Of a DNA stretch of 64,000 nucleotides, positions 57,435 to 64,000 are shown in pieces. The stretch's first letter is position 1. The number at the start of each line of letters is the position of its first letter. Location: positions 32,779 to 96,778 of the forward strand of contig CAKVIS010000003.1 of the NCBI GenBank assembly GCA_934754415.1, given 5' to 3'. The notes under the pieces are model-generated. The model worked only from the letters and a program-made list of their open reading frames with translations. It did not search any database and was not told the origin of the DNA. This stretch comes from an uncultured Bulleidia sp. Lineage in GTDB: Bacteria > Bacillota_I > Bacilli_A > Erysipelotrichales > Erysipelotrichaceae. Both the position numbers and the translations under genes were made by a program.

Positions 57435-57944
57435 AAAATATATAACGTAAATGATACTGTAAAAGATGCCATGGATGGTATCTATCTGGATTACGCAGAT
57501 AACACTTTCTTATTTATGGTCAGAAGTGATATCTGGATGGATGAAGAAATCAAGAGTGCTCGAAGAAATGAAGTGATTTTTCACTTTATACAGAAAGGGT
57601 GTGTAGACGCATTCTTGTTGGAAATTGAAGATTGTCTTGAATGCAGTGATCTTCCTTTTGATATTCATGAAGCAGAAGATTCTATGAAACAGGCTTTGCT
57701 GAAAGAAAAGGGATTTTCCTGGCAGATAGTATTGATGGATCAGACTGGGAAAGTTGTATTTGAAAGAAGTGAAGAGTTTGAAAGAGAACACAGTGAACTT
57801 CTGAAACAAAAGCTTCTTGCAAGATTACAGGAAGAATATACTTCTGAGGATTTTGACAAATCTTATGAGAAACTACAGGCAGTTTATGAACCTTTTGAAC
57901 TGGAGCCGTTTGCCGTGTTTACAGAAAGGAACAAAAAGAAATGA
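57432..57944 (+). CDS. Unknown acidic protein upstream of lspA
   Basis: A 170-residue cytoplasmic protein I do not recognise. It is rich in Glu, Asp and Phe, with no signal or membrane helix. The centre (VDAFLLEIEDCLECSDLPFD) and the helical C-terminal part (EEFEREHSELLKQKLLARLQ) are its main features. It overlaps lspA by 4 bases. Many Firmicutes have a DksA/TraR-like zinc protein before lspA; this one lacks those Cys pairs. It begins at a probable leaderless start and drives the lspA-rluD operon. Confidence 0.75.
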   Translation: MKIYNVNDTVKDAMDGIYLDYADNTFLFMVRSDIWMDEEIKSARRNEVIFHFIQKGCVDAFLLEIEDCLECSDLPFDIHEAEDSMKQALLKEKGFSWQIVLMDQTGKVVFERSEEFEREHSELLKQKLLARLQEEYTSEDFDKSYEKLQAVYEPFELEPFAVFTERNKKK

Positions 57945-58378
57945 AGAGAATTCTTTGGATAACTATCGTTCTAATTTTAGATCAGGTAACCAAATTCTGT
58001 GTGCAAAGCAGTGCTTCCTTACCAGTTACCGTGATACCTGGATTTTTCCAAATTGAATATTTAAAGAATACAGGTGCTGCATGGAGTATGTTATCTTCCA
58101 AGACGGCATTGCTGACACTGGTGTCAGCTGTAGCTATTGGAGTGATGCTGTGGTACCTGCTTACAAAAAAAACCACACCTGTACAGGAAACTGCTCTTTG
58201 CCTGATGATTGCAGGTGCAGCAGGTAACTTTATAGACAGACTGTGTCTGTCTTATGTAAGAGACTTTTTATCCTTTAATATCTTTGGGTATCCGTTTCCT
58301 GTATTTAATATTGCCGACTGTGCTTTATGCATTGGCGTATTTCTGTTATTTATTTGCACAATGAAGGAGGAAAAATAA
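57941..58378 (+). CDS. lspA: Lipoprotein signal peptidase (signal peptidase II)
   Basis: A 145-residue membrane aspartyl protease with four helices that removes the signal peptide of lipoproteins. Conserved boxes are LDQVTKFCVQ, IPGFFQIEYLKNTGAAWSML, AGAAGNFIDRL with one catalytic Asp and FPVFNIADCAL with the other. It overlaps the upstream gene by 4 bases (ATGA) and rluD by one base (TAATG). It is needed to process the lipoproteins at 3.3 and 46.8 kb. Confidence 0.96.
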   Translation: MKRILWITIVLILDQVTKFCVQSSASLPVTVIPGFFQIEYLKNTGAAWSMLSSKTALLTLVSAVAIGVMLWYLLTKKTTPVQETALCLMIAGAAGNFIDRLCLSYVRDFLSFNIFGYPFPVFNIADCALCIGVFLLFICTMKEEK

Positions 58379-59301
58379 TGCCAATGGAAGTGTTTACGGT
58401 AGAATGTGCATCTCCGTTACGTATAGATAAATATCTTTCTGAAGTGTCAGAGCTGTCAAGAACACGTATTCAGGAATTATGTGAAAATCAGGCGATTGAA
58501 GTGAATGGAAAAACTGTACGCAGCAGTTTCAAAGTGAAAACTGGTGATGAAATCAAAGCGGATATTCCGGTAAATGAAGAAATCAATGTACTTCCTGAAG
58601 ATATCCCTCTGGATATTCTCTATGAAGACTCTGATATTATTGTCATCAATAAACCAAAAGGGATGATTGTTCATCCCGCTCCGGGTATTTATTCCGGTAC
58701 TCTTGTGAATGCACTGCTGTACCACTGCAAAGACTTATCCGGTATTAATGGAAAGATCCGTCCGGGTATTGTGCACAGAATTGATAAGGATACCACAGGA
58801 TGTTTAGTGGTCTGTAAAAATGATGAAGCACATAGAAGCATCGCAAAACAGCTGGAAGATAAAACCTGTCATAGAGAATACCGTGCTATTGTGACAGGTG
58901 TTTTGAAATCAGAAGCGGCTGTTATTGATGCTCCAATTGGCAGAGACAGACGAGACAGACAGAAAATGGCTGTAACAGATACCAACAGTAAACCTGCAAG
59001 AACACACTATAAGATTTTAAAAAGATTTGCCCGCAGTACCTATATAGAATGCTCTCTTGAAACAGGAAGAACTCATCAGATTCGTGTACATATGAAGTAT
59101 TGTGGCTATCCTGTGATGGGAGATGAAAAATACGGGAAGAAATGTCCATACATGGATACACAGGGACAAGTATTACATGCCTGCAGATTGACACTTGTTC
59201 ATCCGACTACTCATGAGACTATGGTATTTGAAGCACCATTACCTGAATACTTTAAAGAATTACTGAATACTTTACAGGAAAAAGAACCGTACGAGGAATG
59301 A
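58378..59301 (+). CDS. rluD: 23S rRNA pseudouridine synthase, RluD-like
   Basis: A 307-residue RluA-family synthase. An S4 domain (LRIDKYLSEVSELSRTRIQE) is followed by the catalytic motif RPGIVHRIDKDTTGCLVV, with KPKGMIVHPAPG and ETGRTHQIRVHMKYCGYPVM downstream. RluD isomerises several uridines in helix 69 of 23S rRNA; Bacillus has this gene (ylyB) next to lspA. AAGGAGG precedes the chosen ATG, which overlaps the lspA stop. Confidence 0.93.
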   Translation: MPMEVFTVECASPLRIDKYLSEVSELSRTRIQELCENQAIEVNGKTVRSSFKVKTGDEIKADIPVNEEINVLPEDIPLDILYEDSDIIVINKPKGMIVHPAPGIYSGTLVNALLYHCKDLSGINGKIRPGIVHRIDKDTTGCLVVCKNDEAHRSIAKQLEDKTCHREYRAIVTGVLKSEAAVIDAPIGRDRRDRQKMAVTDTNSKPARTHYKILKRFARSTYIECSLETGRTHQIRVHMKYCGYPVMGDEKYGKKCPYMDTQGQVLHACRLTLVHPTTHETMVFEAPLPEYFKELLNTLQEKEPYEE

Positions 59302-59302
59302 T

Positions 59303-59797
59303 ATGAAAAGAGAAAATGTATTAAGCTGGGATGAATACTTTATGGGCCTGGCACATCTGTCTGCTTTACGTTCCAAAGATCCAAATACCCAGGTGGGTGC
59401 TGCTATTGTGGATGAGAATCACAGAGTAGTTTCTGTTGGATATAATGGAATGCCAAAAGGATGCAGTGACGATGATTTTCCATGGGCAAGGGTTGGCAGT
59501 GTACTGTCTACGAAATATGCCTTTGTGGTTCATGCAGAACTGAATGCTATTTTAAACAGTAAATGGCCTGTAAACGGTTGTACTATCTATGTTTCTTTAT
59601 TTCCATGCAATGAATGTGCCAAGGCAATCATTCAGTCAGGTATCAAGAAAATCGTATATGAATCAGATAAATACTCTGATACCGAAGCTACACAGGCTTC
59701 TAAGAAAATGTTGATGGCTGCAGGAGTAGAACTGCAGCAGATGGATACTGCTATTCATCTGACAGTAGAGAAGAGCCCGAATACAGAAAAACAATGA
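59303..59797 (+). CDS. Deoxycytidylate deaminase
   Basis: A 164-residue zinc-dependent dCMP deaminase (ComEB family) supplying dUMP for thymidylate synthesis. The zinc site is HAELNAIL (His and catalytic Glu) and PCNECAKAI (two Cys). SWDEYFMGLAHLSALRSKDPNTQVG at the start and GYNGMPKGCSDDDFPW are typical. It follows rluD by 1 base, so it is in the lspA operon. A bidirectional terminator separates it from rnhC. Confidence 0.93.
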   Translation: MKRENVLSWDEYFMGLAHLSALRSKDPNTQVGAAIVDENHRVVSVGYNGMPKGCSDDDFPWARVGSVLSTKYAFVVHAELNAILNSKWPVNGCTIYVSLFPCNECAKAIIQSGIKKIVYESDKYSDTEATQASKKMLMAAGVELQQMDTAIHLTVEKSPNTEKQ

Positions 59798-59820
59798 TCG
59801 TGACGGATCATTGTTTTTTT
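59787..59820. terminator. Bidirectional terminator between dCMP deaminase and rnhC
   Basis: A 9-bp stem ACAATGATC/GATCATTGT with AAAAA before and TTTTTTT after, so U-runs arise on both strands. It overlaps the last codons of both convergent genes. Confidence 0.88.
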
Positions 59821-60701
59821 AGAACGATTTCGGTGTTTTTAAAGTGCAGTTTTGCAATGTTGCCAAGTTCTTTCTCACCATACTTTTCAATAAATTCTCT
59901 GGCACATGCATTGACTTTATCTCCGGCTCCTTTATAAAAAGTCATAGCATAATGTTCTTCCATCTTCTTCCAGTATTCCAGGAAAGTATATCTTGCAATG
60001 ATACTGGCTGTGCCAACAGACAGATATTTATTTTCTGCTTTGGTTTCAAAATGCAGAGTTCTGATAACCTGAGATTCATTTTTCAGATAGTGATAATACA
60101 ATCCTTTTTCTGCAAACTGATCTACGACACATAAAGCAGGCAATGTGACTTTTTTTGACAGGTTGACATAGGCCTGATTATGCAGCTTTGCCTTGATAGC
60201 ATTCAGATTGGTTGTAGAATGAACAGCATTATATTTTCTGTTGGACACAATCAATACGGAATGTGGTATGACTTCAATAATTTGTTTTCCTATGTTTTCA
60301 ATATCTTTATCTGTGACTGCTTTGGAATCTTTGACACCAAGAGATTCCAGAAAATGCACATGTGATTCATCTACATAGGCACTTGCAACAACCACTGGTC
60401 CTAAATAGTCTCCTGTACCTACTTCATCGCTTCCTGCCTGAGGATATTGAGCAGAACTTTGATGTACGGAAACTGTTTTGTGTTGAGCCTGGTGCGTGGA
60501 AGATATATAGTTTTTGGCATATTTTTCTGCATTTTCTCCCTGAAACAGCGTTTTTCCGCTTTGGTAACAGGTGATGACACAACCATTCAGTTTCAGTCTC
60601 CATTTGCTGTAGGGAACAGGAGGTTGTTGATATGCACTGTATACTGTGTACAGTTGATTTTCCTGTGAGGAAGTTAATTTTAAAGTAATAGAATTTGCCA
60701 T
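59808..60701 (-). CDS. rnhC: Ribonuclease HIII
   Basis: A 297-residue RNase HIII that removes RNA from RNA-DNA hybrids. A TBP-like N-terminal domain (residues 1-80, with WRLKLNGCVITCYQSGKTLFQG) precedes the RNase H fold with GSDEVGTGDYLGPVVVAS. The other acidic residues follow (LGVKDSKAVTD, CVVDQF), then VGTASIIARYTFLEYW. The family is typical of Firmicutes. There is no ribosome binding site; TAAAAT ends six bases before the ATG on the minus strand, so it may be leaderless. Confidence 0.95.
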   Translation of the reverse strand: MANSITLKLTSSQENQLYTVYSAYQQPPVPYSKWRLKLNGCVITCYQSGKTLFQGENAEKYAKNYISSTHQAQHKTVSVHQSSAQYPQAGSDEVGTGDYLGPVVVASAYVDESHVHFLESLGVKDSKAVTDKDIENIGKQIIEVIPHSVLIVSNRKYNAVHSTTNLNAIKAKLHNQAYVNLSKKVTLPALCVVDQFAEKGLYYHYLKNESQVIRTLHFETKAENKYLSVGTASIIARYTFLEYWKKMEEHYAMTFYKGAGDKVNACAREFIEKYGEKELGNIAKLHFKNTEIVLKKQ

Positions 60702-60764
60702 AGCTGTATTTTATACTATACTTTGCAGGTGAGCATAGCAGTTTTTTGCTTTTCAGGAGGTTTT

Positions 60765-61427
60765 ATGACAATTTCAACTGATCATTTTATATATATCAAT
60801 ATTGGTATTGCAGTATTTTTTATCGGAATGTTTATTACGGGATACAGAAAGGGGATCGTTCGTTCTCTGATTAATATATTCGGTACAGCTGTGGGACTAT
60901 GGATTGCCTGTGTAGTTGGACCAATCTTTGCCGAGTATGCGCATATCTGGAATGATGCCTGGACTCCGCTGAAGGATACACCAATGCAGGAAACTTTGAG
61001 TGTATTTCTGAATGAAATCATCTGGTTTTTACTGATGTTTATTATTGTGAAGATATTCTTTGCATTTATGGAACATTTTGTGAAAGGATTAAAAAATATA
61101 CCTGTATTAGGTACACTTTCTTCAGTATTTGGAGGTATTTTACACATGCTTACCGGTATTATCTGGCTGATGATTCTTTGTGTGATTTTAGGTCTTCCTT
61201 GTTTTACAAATGGTGAAGAAGTCATTCAGGGAACTTGGCTGAATCCTGTGCGTTCTACAGTCAATGTCATTACAAGAGATACAGTACAGCCATGGATGGA
61301 ATCTCAGGCATTTGATTCTCTTATTCATGATGCCGGACAGTTACAGCAGGAACAAAGAGATACGATTAAACAATGGCTAAAAACCCATGGGTATTCCCAG
61401 GAAGCTGTTGAGGAGGTAGGACAGTAA
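60765..61427 (+). CDS. CvpA family membrane protein
   Basis: A 220-residue protein with four membrane helices in the first 160 residues (INIGIAVFFIGMFITGYRKG, then the G-rich second helix and the HMLTGIIWLMILCVILGLP helix) and a polar C-terminal part. It matches CvpA in size and in the RKGIVRSLINIFGTAVGLWIA segment. CvpA proteins are linked to colicin V production and envelope stress; the mechanism is unknown. CAGGAGG precedes the chosen ATG. Position between rnhC and mutS2 matches Bacillus yshB, although polX is absent here. Confidence 0.85.
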   Translation: MTISTDHFIYINIGIAVFFIGMFITGYRKGIVRSLINIFGTAVGLWIACVVGPIFAEYAHIWNDAWTPLKDTPMQETLSVFLNEIIWFLLMFIIVKIFFAFMEHFVKGLKNIPVLGTLSSVFGGILHMLTGIIWLMILCVILGLPCFTNGEEVIQGTWLNPVRSTVNVITRDTVQPWMESQAFDSLIHDAGQLQQEQRDTIKQWLKTHGYSQEAVEEVGQ

Positions 61428-63742
61428 TGTCATTAGAAACAAGTCTTGAATTTGATGTGATTCGTGATGAAATAGAAAAATTATGTTGTTTTTCACTGGG
61501 GAAACAGCGGATTCACAATCTGCATCCTTCTTTTGATACATTAACGATTCGTCAGGATACTACACGTGCAAGGCAGGCACTCTCCAGTGTAGTTTCTTTT
61601 GGACCTTTGCCATTACCAGGTATACGTGATATTTCCATGAGCCTTGAAAATGCTTTAAGAGACAGAGCTTTAAAAGAACAGGATTTTGTTCAGATTATAC
61701 ATTTCCTTGAAGGTATGAGTACAACTTTGGCTTATGCGCAACAATTAGACAAAGAAAAATACGCAGACATTCTGGAATTGTTTTCTACATTGGAATTACA
61801 GCCTGTACTGTTAAGAAAGCTGCAGAATACTTTTAATGAATATGGAGAAGTGAAGGATAATGCCAGTGCAGAACTCAGATCTTTACGTAATCAGCTAAGA
61901 CATATCGATCATGAAATATCTTCCTGTGCCAATCAATTTTTATCCAGACATTCAGAAAGTGTAGTGGATAATATTGTCACAACAAGAAATGGCAGAGCCG
62001 TAGTACTTGTAAAAGCTTCTTTAAAGAATACTCTGGGAGGAATCGTTTACGGTGACAGTGCCTCCGGACAGGCAAGTTATGTAGAACCTGCAGCTTTTGT
62101 TGTAGTGAATAATAAGAAAGAGTCTTTGATAAACGCAGAACGTGAAGAAATTGCAAAGATTTTAAGAGAGTGTACAAAGGAAGTTGGAAAACATGCATAC
62201 GTTCTGTTATCCAATGTGGAAACTCTTGCTGTGCTTGATGCAATTTATGCAAGAGCAGAATGGGGAAAACAGCATGATGCTACAGTGGCGGATCTTACCA
62301 ATGAAAAACAATTGGATATCCTTGAAGCAAGACATCCTTTAATTGATCCTGAGAAGGTTGTGGCAAATGATTATCATATAGATCCTCCTCACAGAGTATT
62401 ACTGATTACAGGTCCTAATACCGGTGGTAAGACAGTTTCTATGAAAGTTATCGGTCTTTTCACTTTAATGACATATGCGGGAATTCCGCTTCCTTGTAAA
62501 AGTGCATTGATTCCTTTCTTTGATAAGATCTTTGTGGATATCGGTGATGATCAGAGTGTGGCTTCCTCTTTGTCAAATTTCTCTGCCCATATGATGAAGC
62601 AGGCAACATTATGTAAAGAAGCTACAGCAGATTCGCTGATTTTGCTGGATGAAGTAGGTTCCGGTACAGATCCAAGTGAAGGGGAGGCTCTTGCAATTGC
62701 TATTTTGAATGATTTAAGAGAAAAACAATGTCTGACTGTAGCAACAACACACTACAACCGCTTGAAAACGTATGGAAAAAGACATAAGGATATTTTGCTT
62801 GCCAGTGTTCAGTTTGATATGGAAAAACTGACACCGACGTATGTTTATCTTGAAGGTCTGACAGGGCAGTCCAATGCTTTTGAAGTGGCTTTGAAATATG
62901 GTCTTCCAAAATCTATTGTCTCATATGCAAGATTTTTAAAGAATCAGGCAAAAACACAGGAAGAGGAACTGATGGAAAAACTGGAACAGCAGTTACAGAT
63001 CAATGTGTTAAAACAGCAGGAACTGGATACTATGTTACAGAAGAATGCTTCCCTGGAAAAAGAGCTTGAAAAGAAAACAAAACAGCTGGAAAATACTCGT
63101 CAGCAATATCTGGATAAAGCCAAACAGGAAGCACAGGAATATCTGGAACAGGTAAAGGAACAGGCAGATTCTGTTCTTCAGGAAGTGCGCAAAAAAGGTA
63201 CTAATGCAAAGTATCATGAAATGATAGAAGAAAGGAAGAAACTGGAACCTATTGAAGAGGAACATTCTAAAAAGATAGATGTTCATCATACTTTTGAGGT
63301 GGGGGATGCTGTAGAACTTGTCAGCAGTAATCAGCTGTGTGAAGTTGTCAAACTGGAAAAGAAAGATGTGGTTATTTTGCTGAATGGCAGAGAGCTGAGA
63401 GTCAAAAGAAACCAGATACGTCCAAGCAACAGGCATCTTGCACATGTCAAACAGGAACCGGTTGTCTCTTATACTTCCAATGAATCCATTTTTACTTCTA
63501 TGCCTCTGGAGTGCAATCTTATTGGTATGCATGTGGATGAAGCACTGGATACCATGGATGCCTATATTGATAATGCCAAAGTACACAATCTGAAGTTTTT
63601 CCGTATTATTCATGGAGATGGATCAGGGGCTTTGCGTAAAGCTGTACATAAACAGCTTGCAAAAGATTCTATGGTTAAAAGCTTCAGACTTGGTGCTCCT
63701 AATGAAGGAGGGACTGGTGCAACTGTTGTTACCATGAAATAA
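61427..63742 (+). CDS. mutS2: MutS2 protein
   Basis: A 771-residue MutS-family ATPase that suppresses homologous recombination or rescues collided ribosomes. Walker A GPNTGGKTVSMK is near residue 329, the Walker B LILLDEVGSGTDPSEG follows, and a long coiled coil spans about residues 510-610. The C-terminal Smr nuclease domain carries LIGMHVDEALDTMDAYID and IIHGDGSGALRKAVH. LDLRG is replaced by LIGMH in the Smr part, while the HGxG motif is kept. It shares a TAATG overlap with the CvpA gene. uvrC starts 2 bases after. Confidence 0.95.
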   Translation: MSLETSLEFDVIRDEIEKLCCFSLGKQRIHNLHPSFDTLTIRQDTTRARQALSSVVSFGPLPLPGIRDISMSLENALRDRALKEQDFVQIIHFLEGMSTTLAYAQQLDKEKYADILELFSTLELQPVLLRKLQNTFNEYGEVKDNASAELRSLRNQLRHIDHEISSCANQFLSRHSESVVDNIVTTRNGRAVVLVKASLKNTLGGIVYGDSASGQASYVEPAAFVVVNNKKESLINAEREEIAKILRECTKEVGKHAYVLLSNVETLAVLDAIYARAEWGKQHDATVADLTNEKQLDILEARHPLIDPEKVVANDYHIDPPHRVLLITGPNTGGKTVSMKVIGLFTLMTYAGIPLPCKSALIPFFDKIFVDIGDDQSVASSLSNFSAHMMKQATLCKEATADSLILLDEVGSGTDPSEGEALAIAILNDLREKQCLTVATTHYNRLKTYGKRHKDILLASVQFDMEKLTPTYVYLEGLTGQSNAFEVALKYGLPKSIVSYARFLKNQAKTQEEELMEKLEQQLQINVLKQQELDTMLQKNASLEKELEKKTKQLENTRQQYLDKAKQEAQEYLEQVKEQADSVLQEVRKKGTNAKYHEMIEERKKLEPIEEEHSKKIDVHHTFEVGDAVELVSSNQLCEVVKLEKKDVVILLNGRELRVKRNQIRPSNRHLAHVKQEPVVSYTSNESIFTSMPLECNLIGMHVDEALDTMDAYIDNAKVHNLKFFRIIHGDGSGALRKAVHKQLAKDSMVKSFRLGAPNEGGTGATVVTMK

Positions 63743-63744
63743 GT

Positions 63745-64000
63745 ATGGATAAAGAATATATCAAGGCTAAACTGCAGAATATTCCGCATTCTCCCGGCAG
63801 TTATCAGATGAAAGATAAACATGGAGAAATCATTTATGTAGGTAAAGCAAAAGATCTGCATAACAGAGTGAATCAGTATTTTGTAGGAGCACATGATTTT
63901 AAAACTACCAAAATGGTGTCTCATATAGAAGACTTTGATTTCATTGTTACCAAAACTGAAAAAGAGTCTCTTGTACTGGAAATCAATCTGATTAAAAAAT
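63745..64000 (+). CDS. uvrC: UvrABC system protein C (N-terminal part, cut by window end)
   Basis: The open frame runs off the window after 85 codons. IPHSPGSYQMKDKHGEIIYV and GKAKDLHNRVNQYF form the GIY-YIG nuclease domain of UvrC, which makes the 3' incision in nucleotide excision repair. HIEDFDFIVTKTEKESLVLE and INLIKK continue the family pattern. It lies 2 bases after mutS2, as in the Bacillus region. Confidence 0.95.
   Translation, partial: MDKEYIKAKLQNIPHSPGSYQMKDKHGEIIYVGKAKDLHNRVNQYFVGAHDFKTTKMVSHIEDFDFIVTKTEKESLVLEINLIKK

Noticed and set aside
61977..62252. Open frames antisense to mutS2, leuS, dnaE and other long genes
   Set aside because: They oppose strongly supported genes, have no ribosome binding sites or recognisable motifs, and arise from codon bias.
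1..64000. tRNA, rRNA, tmRNA or other housekeeping RNA genes
   Set aside because: No cloverleaf-like or rRNA-like conserved stretches were recognised in the intergenic gaps; only T-box and FMN leaders were found.

Overview
The window looks like chromosomal DNA of a low-GC, Gram-positive (Firmicutes) bacterium. The gene set points that way: two T-box leaders, a CcpA-type regulator, RNase HIII, MutS2, a comG competence operon, ScpA/ScpB, an ECF-type riboflavin transporter under an FMN riboswitch, lipoproteins with classical lipoboxes, and strong AGGAGG ribosome binding sites. Many gene neighbourhoods match Bacillus (ytxH-ccpA-tyrS; ispH-cshB-nfo; rpmG-MBL-comG-efp; cmk-der-gpsA; lspA-rluD; rnhC-cvpA-mutS2-uvrC), but packed together and mixed with lineage-specific genes. 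An Erysipelotrichia-like gut organism is my best guess, made without any database search. I found no rRNA, tRNA, CRISPR array, prophage or intact insertion sequence.

Layout. 1-3.2 kb: a YtxH-like helical protein, a CcpA-like regulator, and a Tyr T-box with tyrS. 3.3-6.0 kb: a lipoprotein, a MurJ/SpoVB-like flippase and rsuA, tightly coupled. 6-10.6 kb: isoprenoid genes ispH and ispG around the cshB helicase and nfo. 10.7-15.7 kb: rpmG, an MBL hydrolase, seven comG genes for the DNA-uptake pseudopilus, and efp. 15.7-21.5 kb: an unknown membrane protein, FMN riboswitch-ribU, an unknown tail-anchored protein, cmk, der and gpsA. 21.5-25.9 kb (minus strand): zinc-dependent phospholipase C family protein, a class A PBP with a repetitive tail, and a DegV protein. 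25.9-33.4 kb: dnaE, a two-component system, a tRNA methyltransferase-like gene, a decayed M20-like membrane protein and an acetyltransferase. 33.4-38.8 kb: a TetR regulator divergent from an MMPL exporter and its large secreted partner, with two operator palindromes between. 38.9-41.5 kb: a Cof-type HAD phosphatase, then a divergent pair of apparent pseudoenzymes (a metallophosphoesterase-like and a NagD-like protein). 41.5-48.6 kb: Leu T-box and leuS, an orphan PTS EIIC-like protein, scpAB, a lipoprotein and purB. 48.7-52.2 kb (minus strand): MATE transporter, cutC, purA. 52.3-55.3 kb: an Mrp-type Fe-S carrier and a second two-component system paralogous to the first. 55.4-64 kb: rubrerythrin, a DEAD-box helicase, a TSCPD protein, an unknown protein, lspA, rluD, dCMP deaminase, rnhC, cvpA, mutS2 and the start of uvrC.

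The most interesting points are these. (1) About nine genes have a -10 box only 6-9 bases before the start codon and no ribosome binding site, suggesting leaderless mRNAs. (2) Three intact genes belong to enzyme families but have lost nearly all catalytic residues (M20 peptidase, metallophosphoesterase, HAD-IIA). (3) EF-P carries Met where the modified Lys/Arg should be. (4) The TetR/MMPL module has clear paired operators. (5) A PTS EIIC-like gene has a repeated operator-like element on its promoter.
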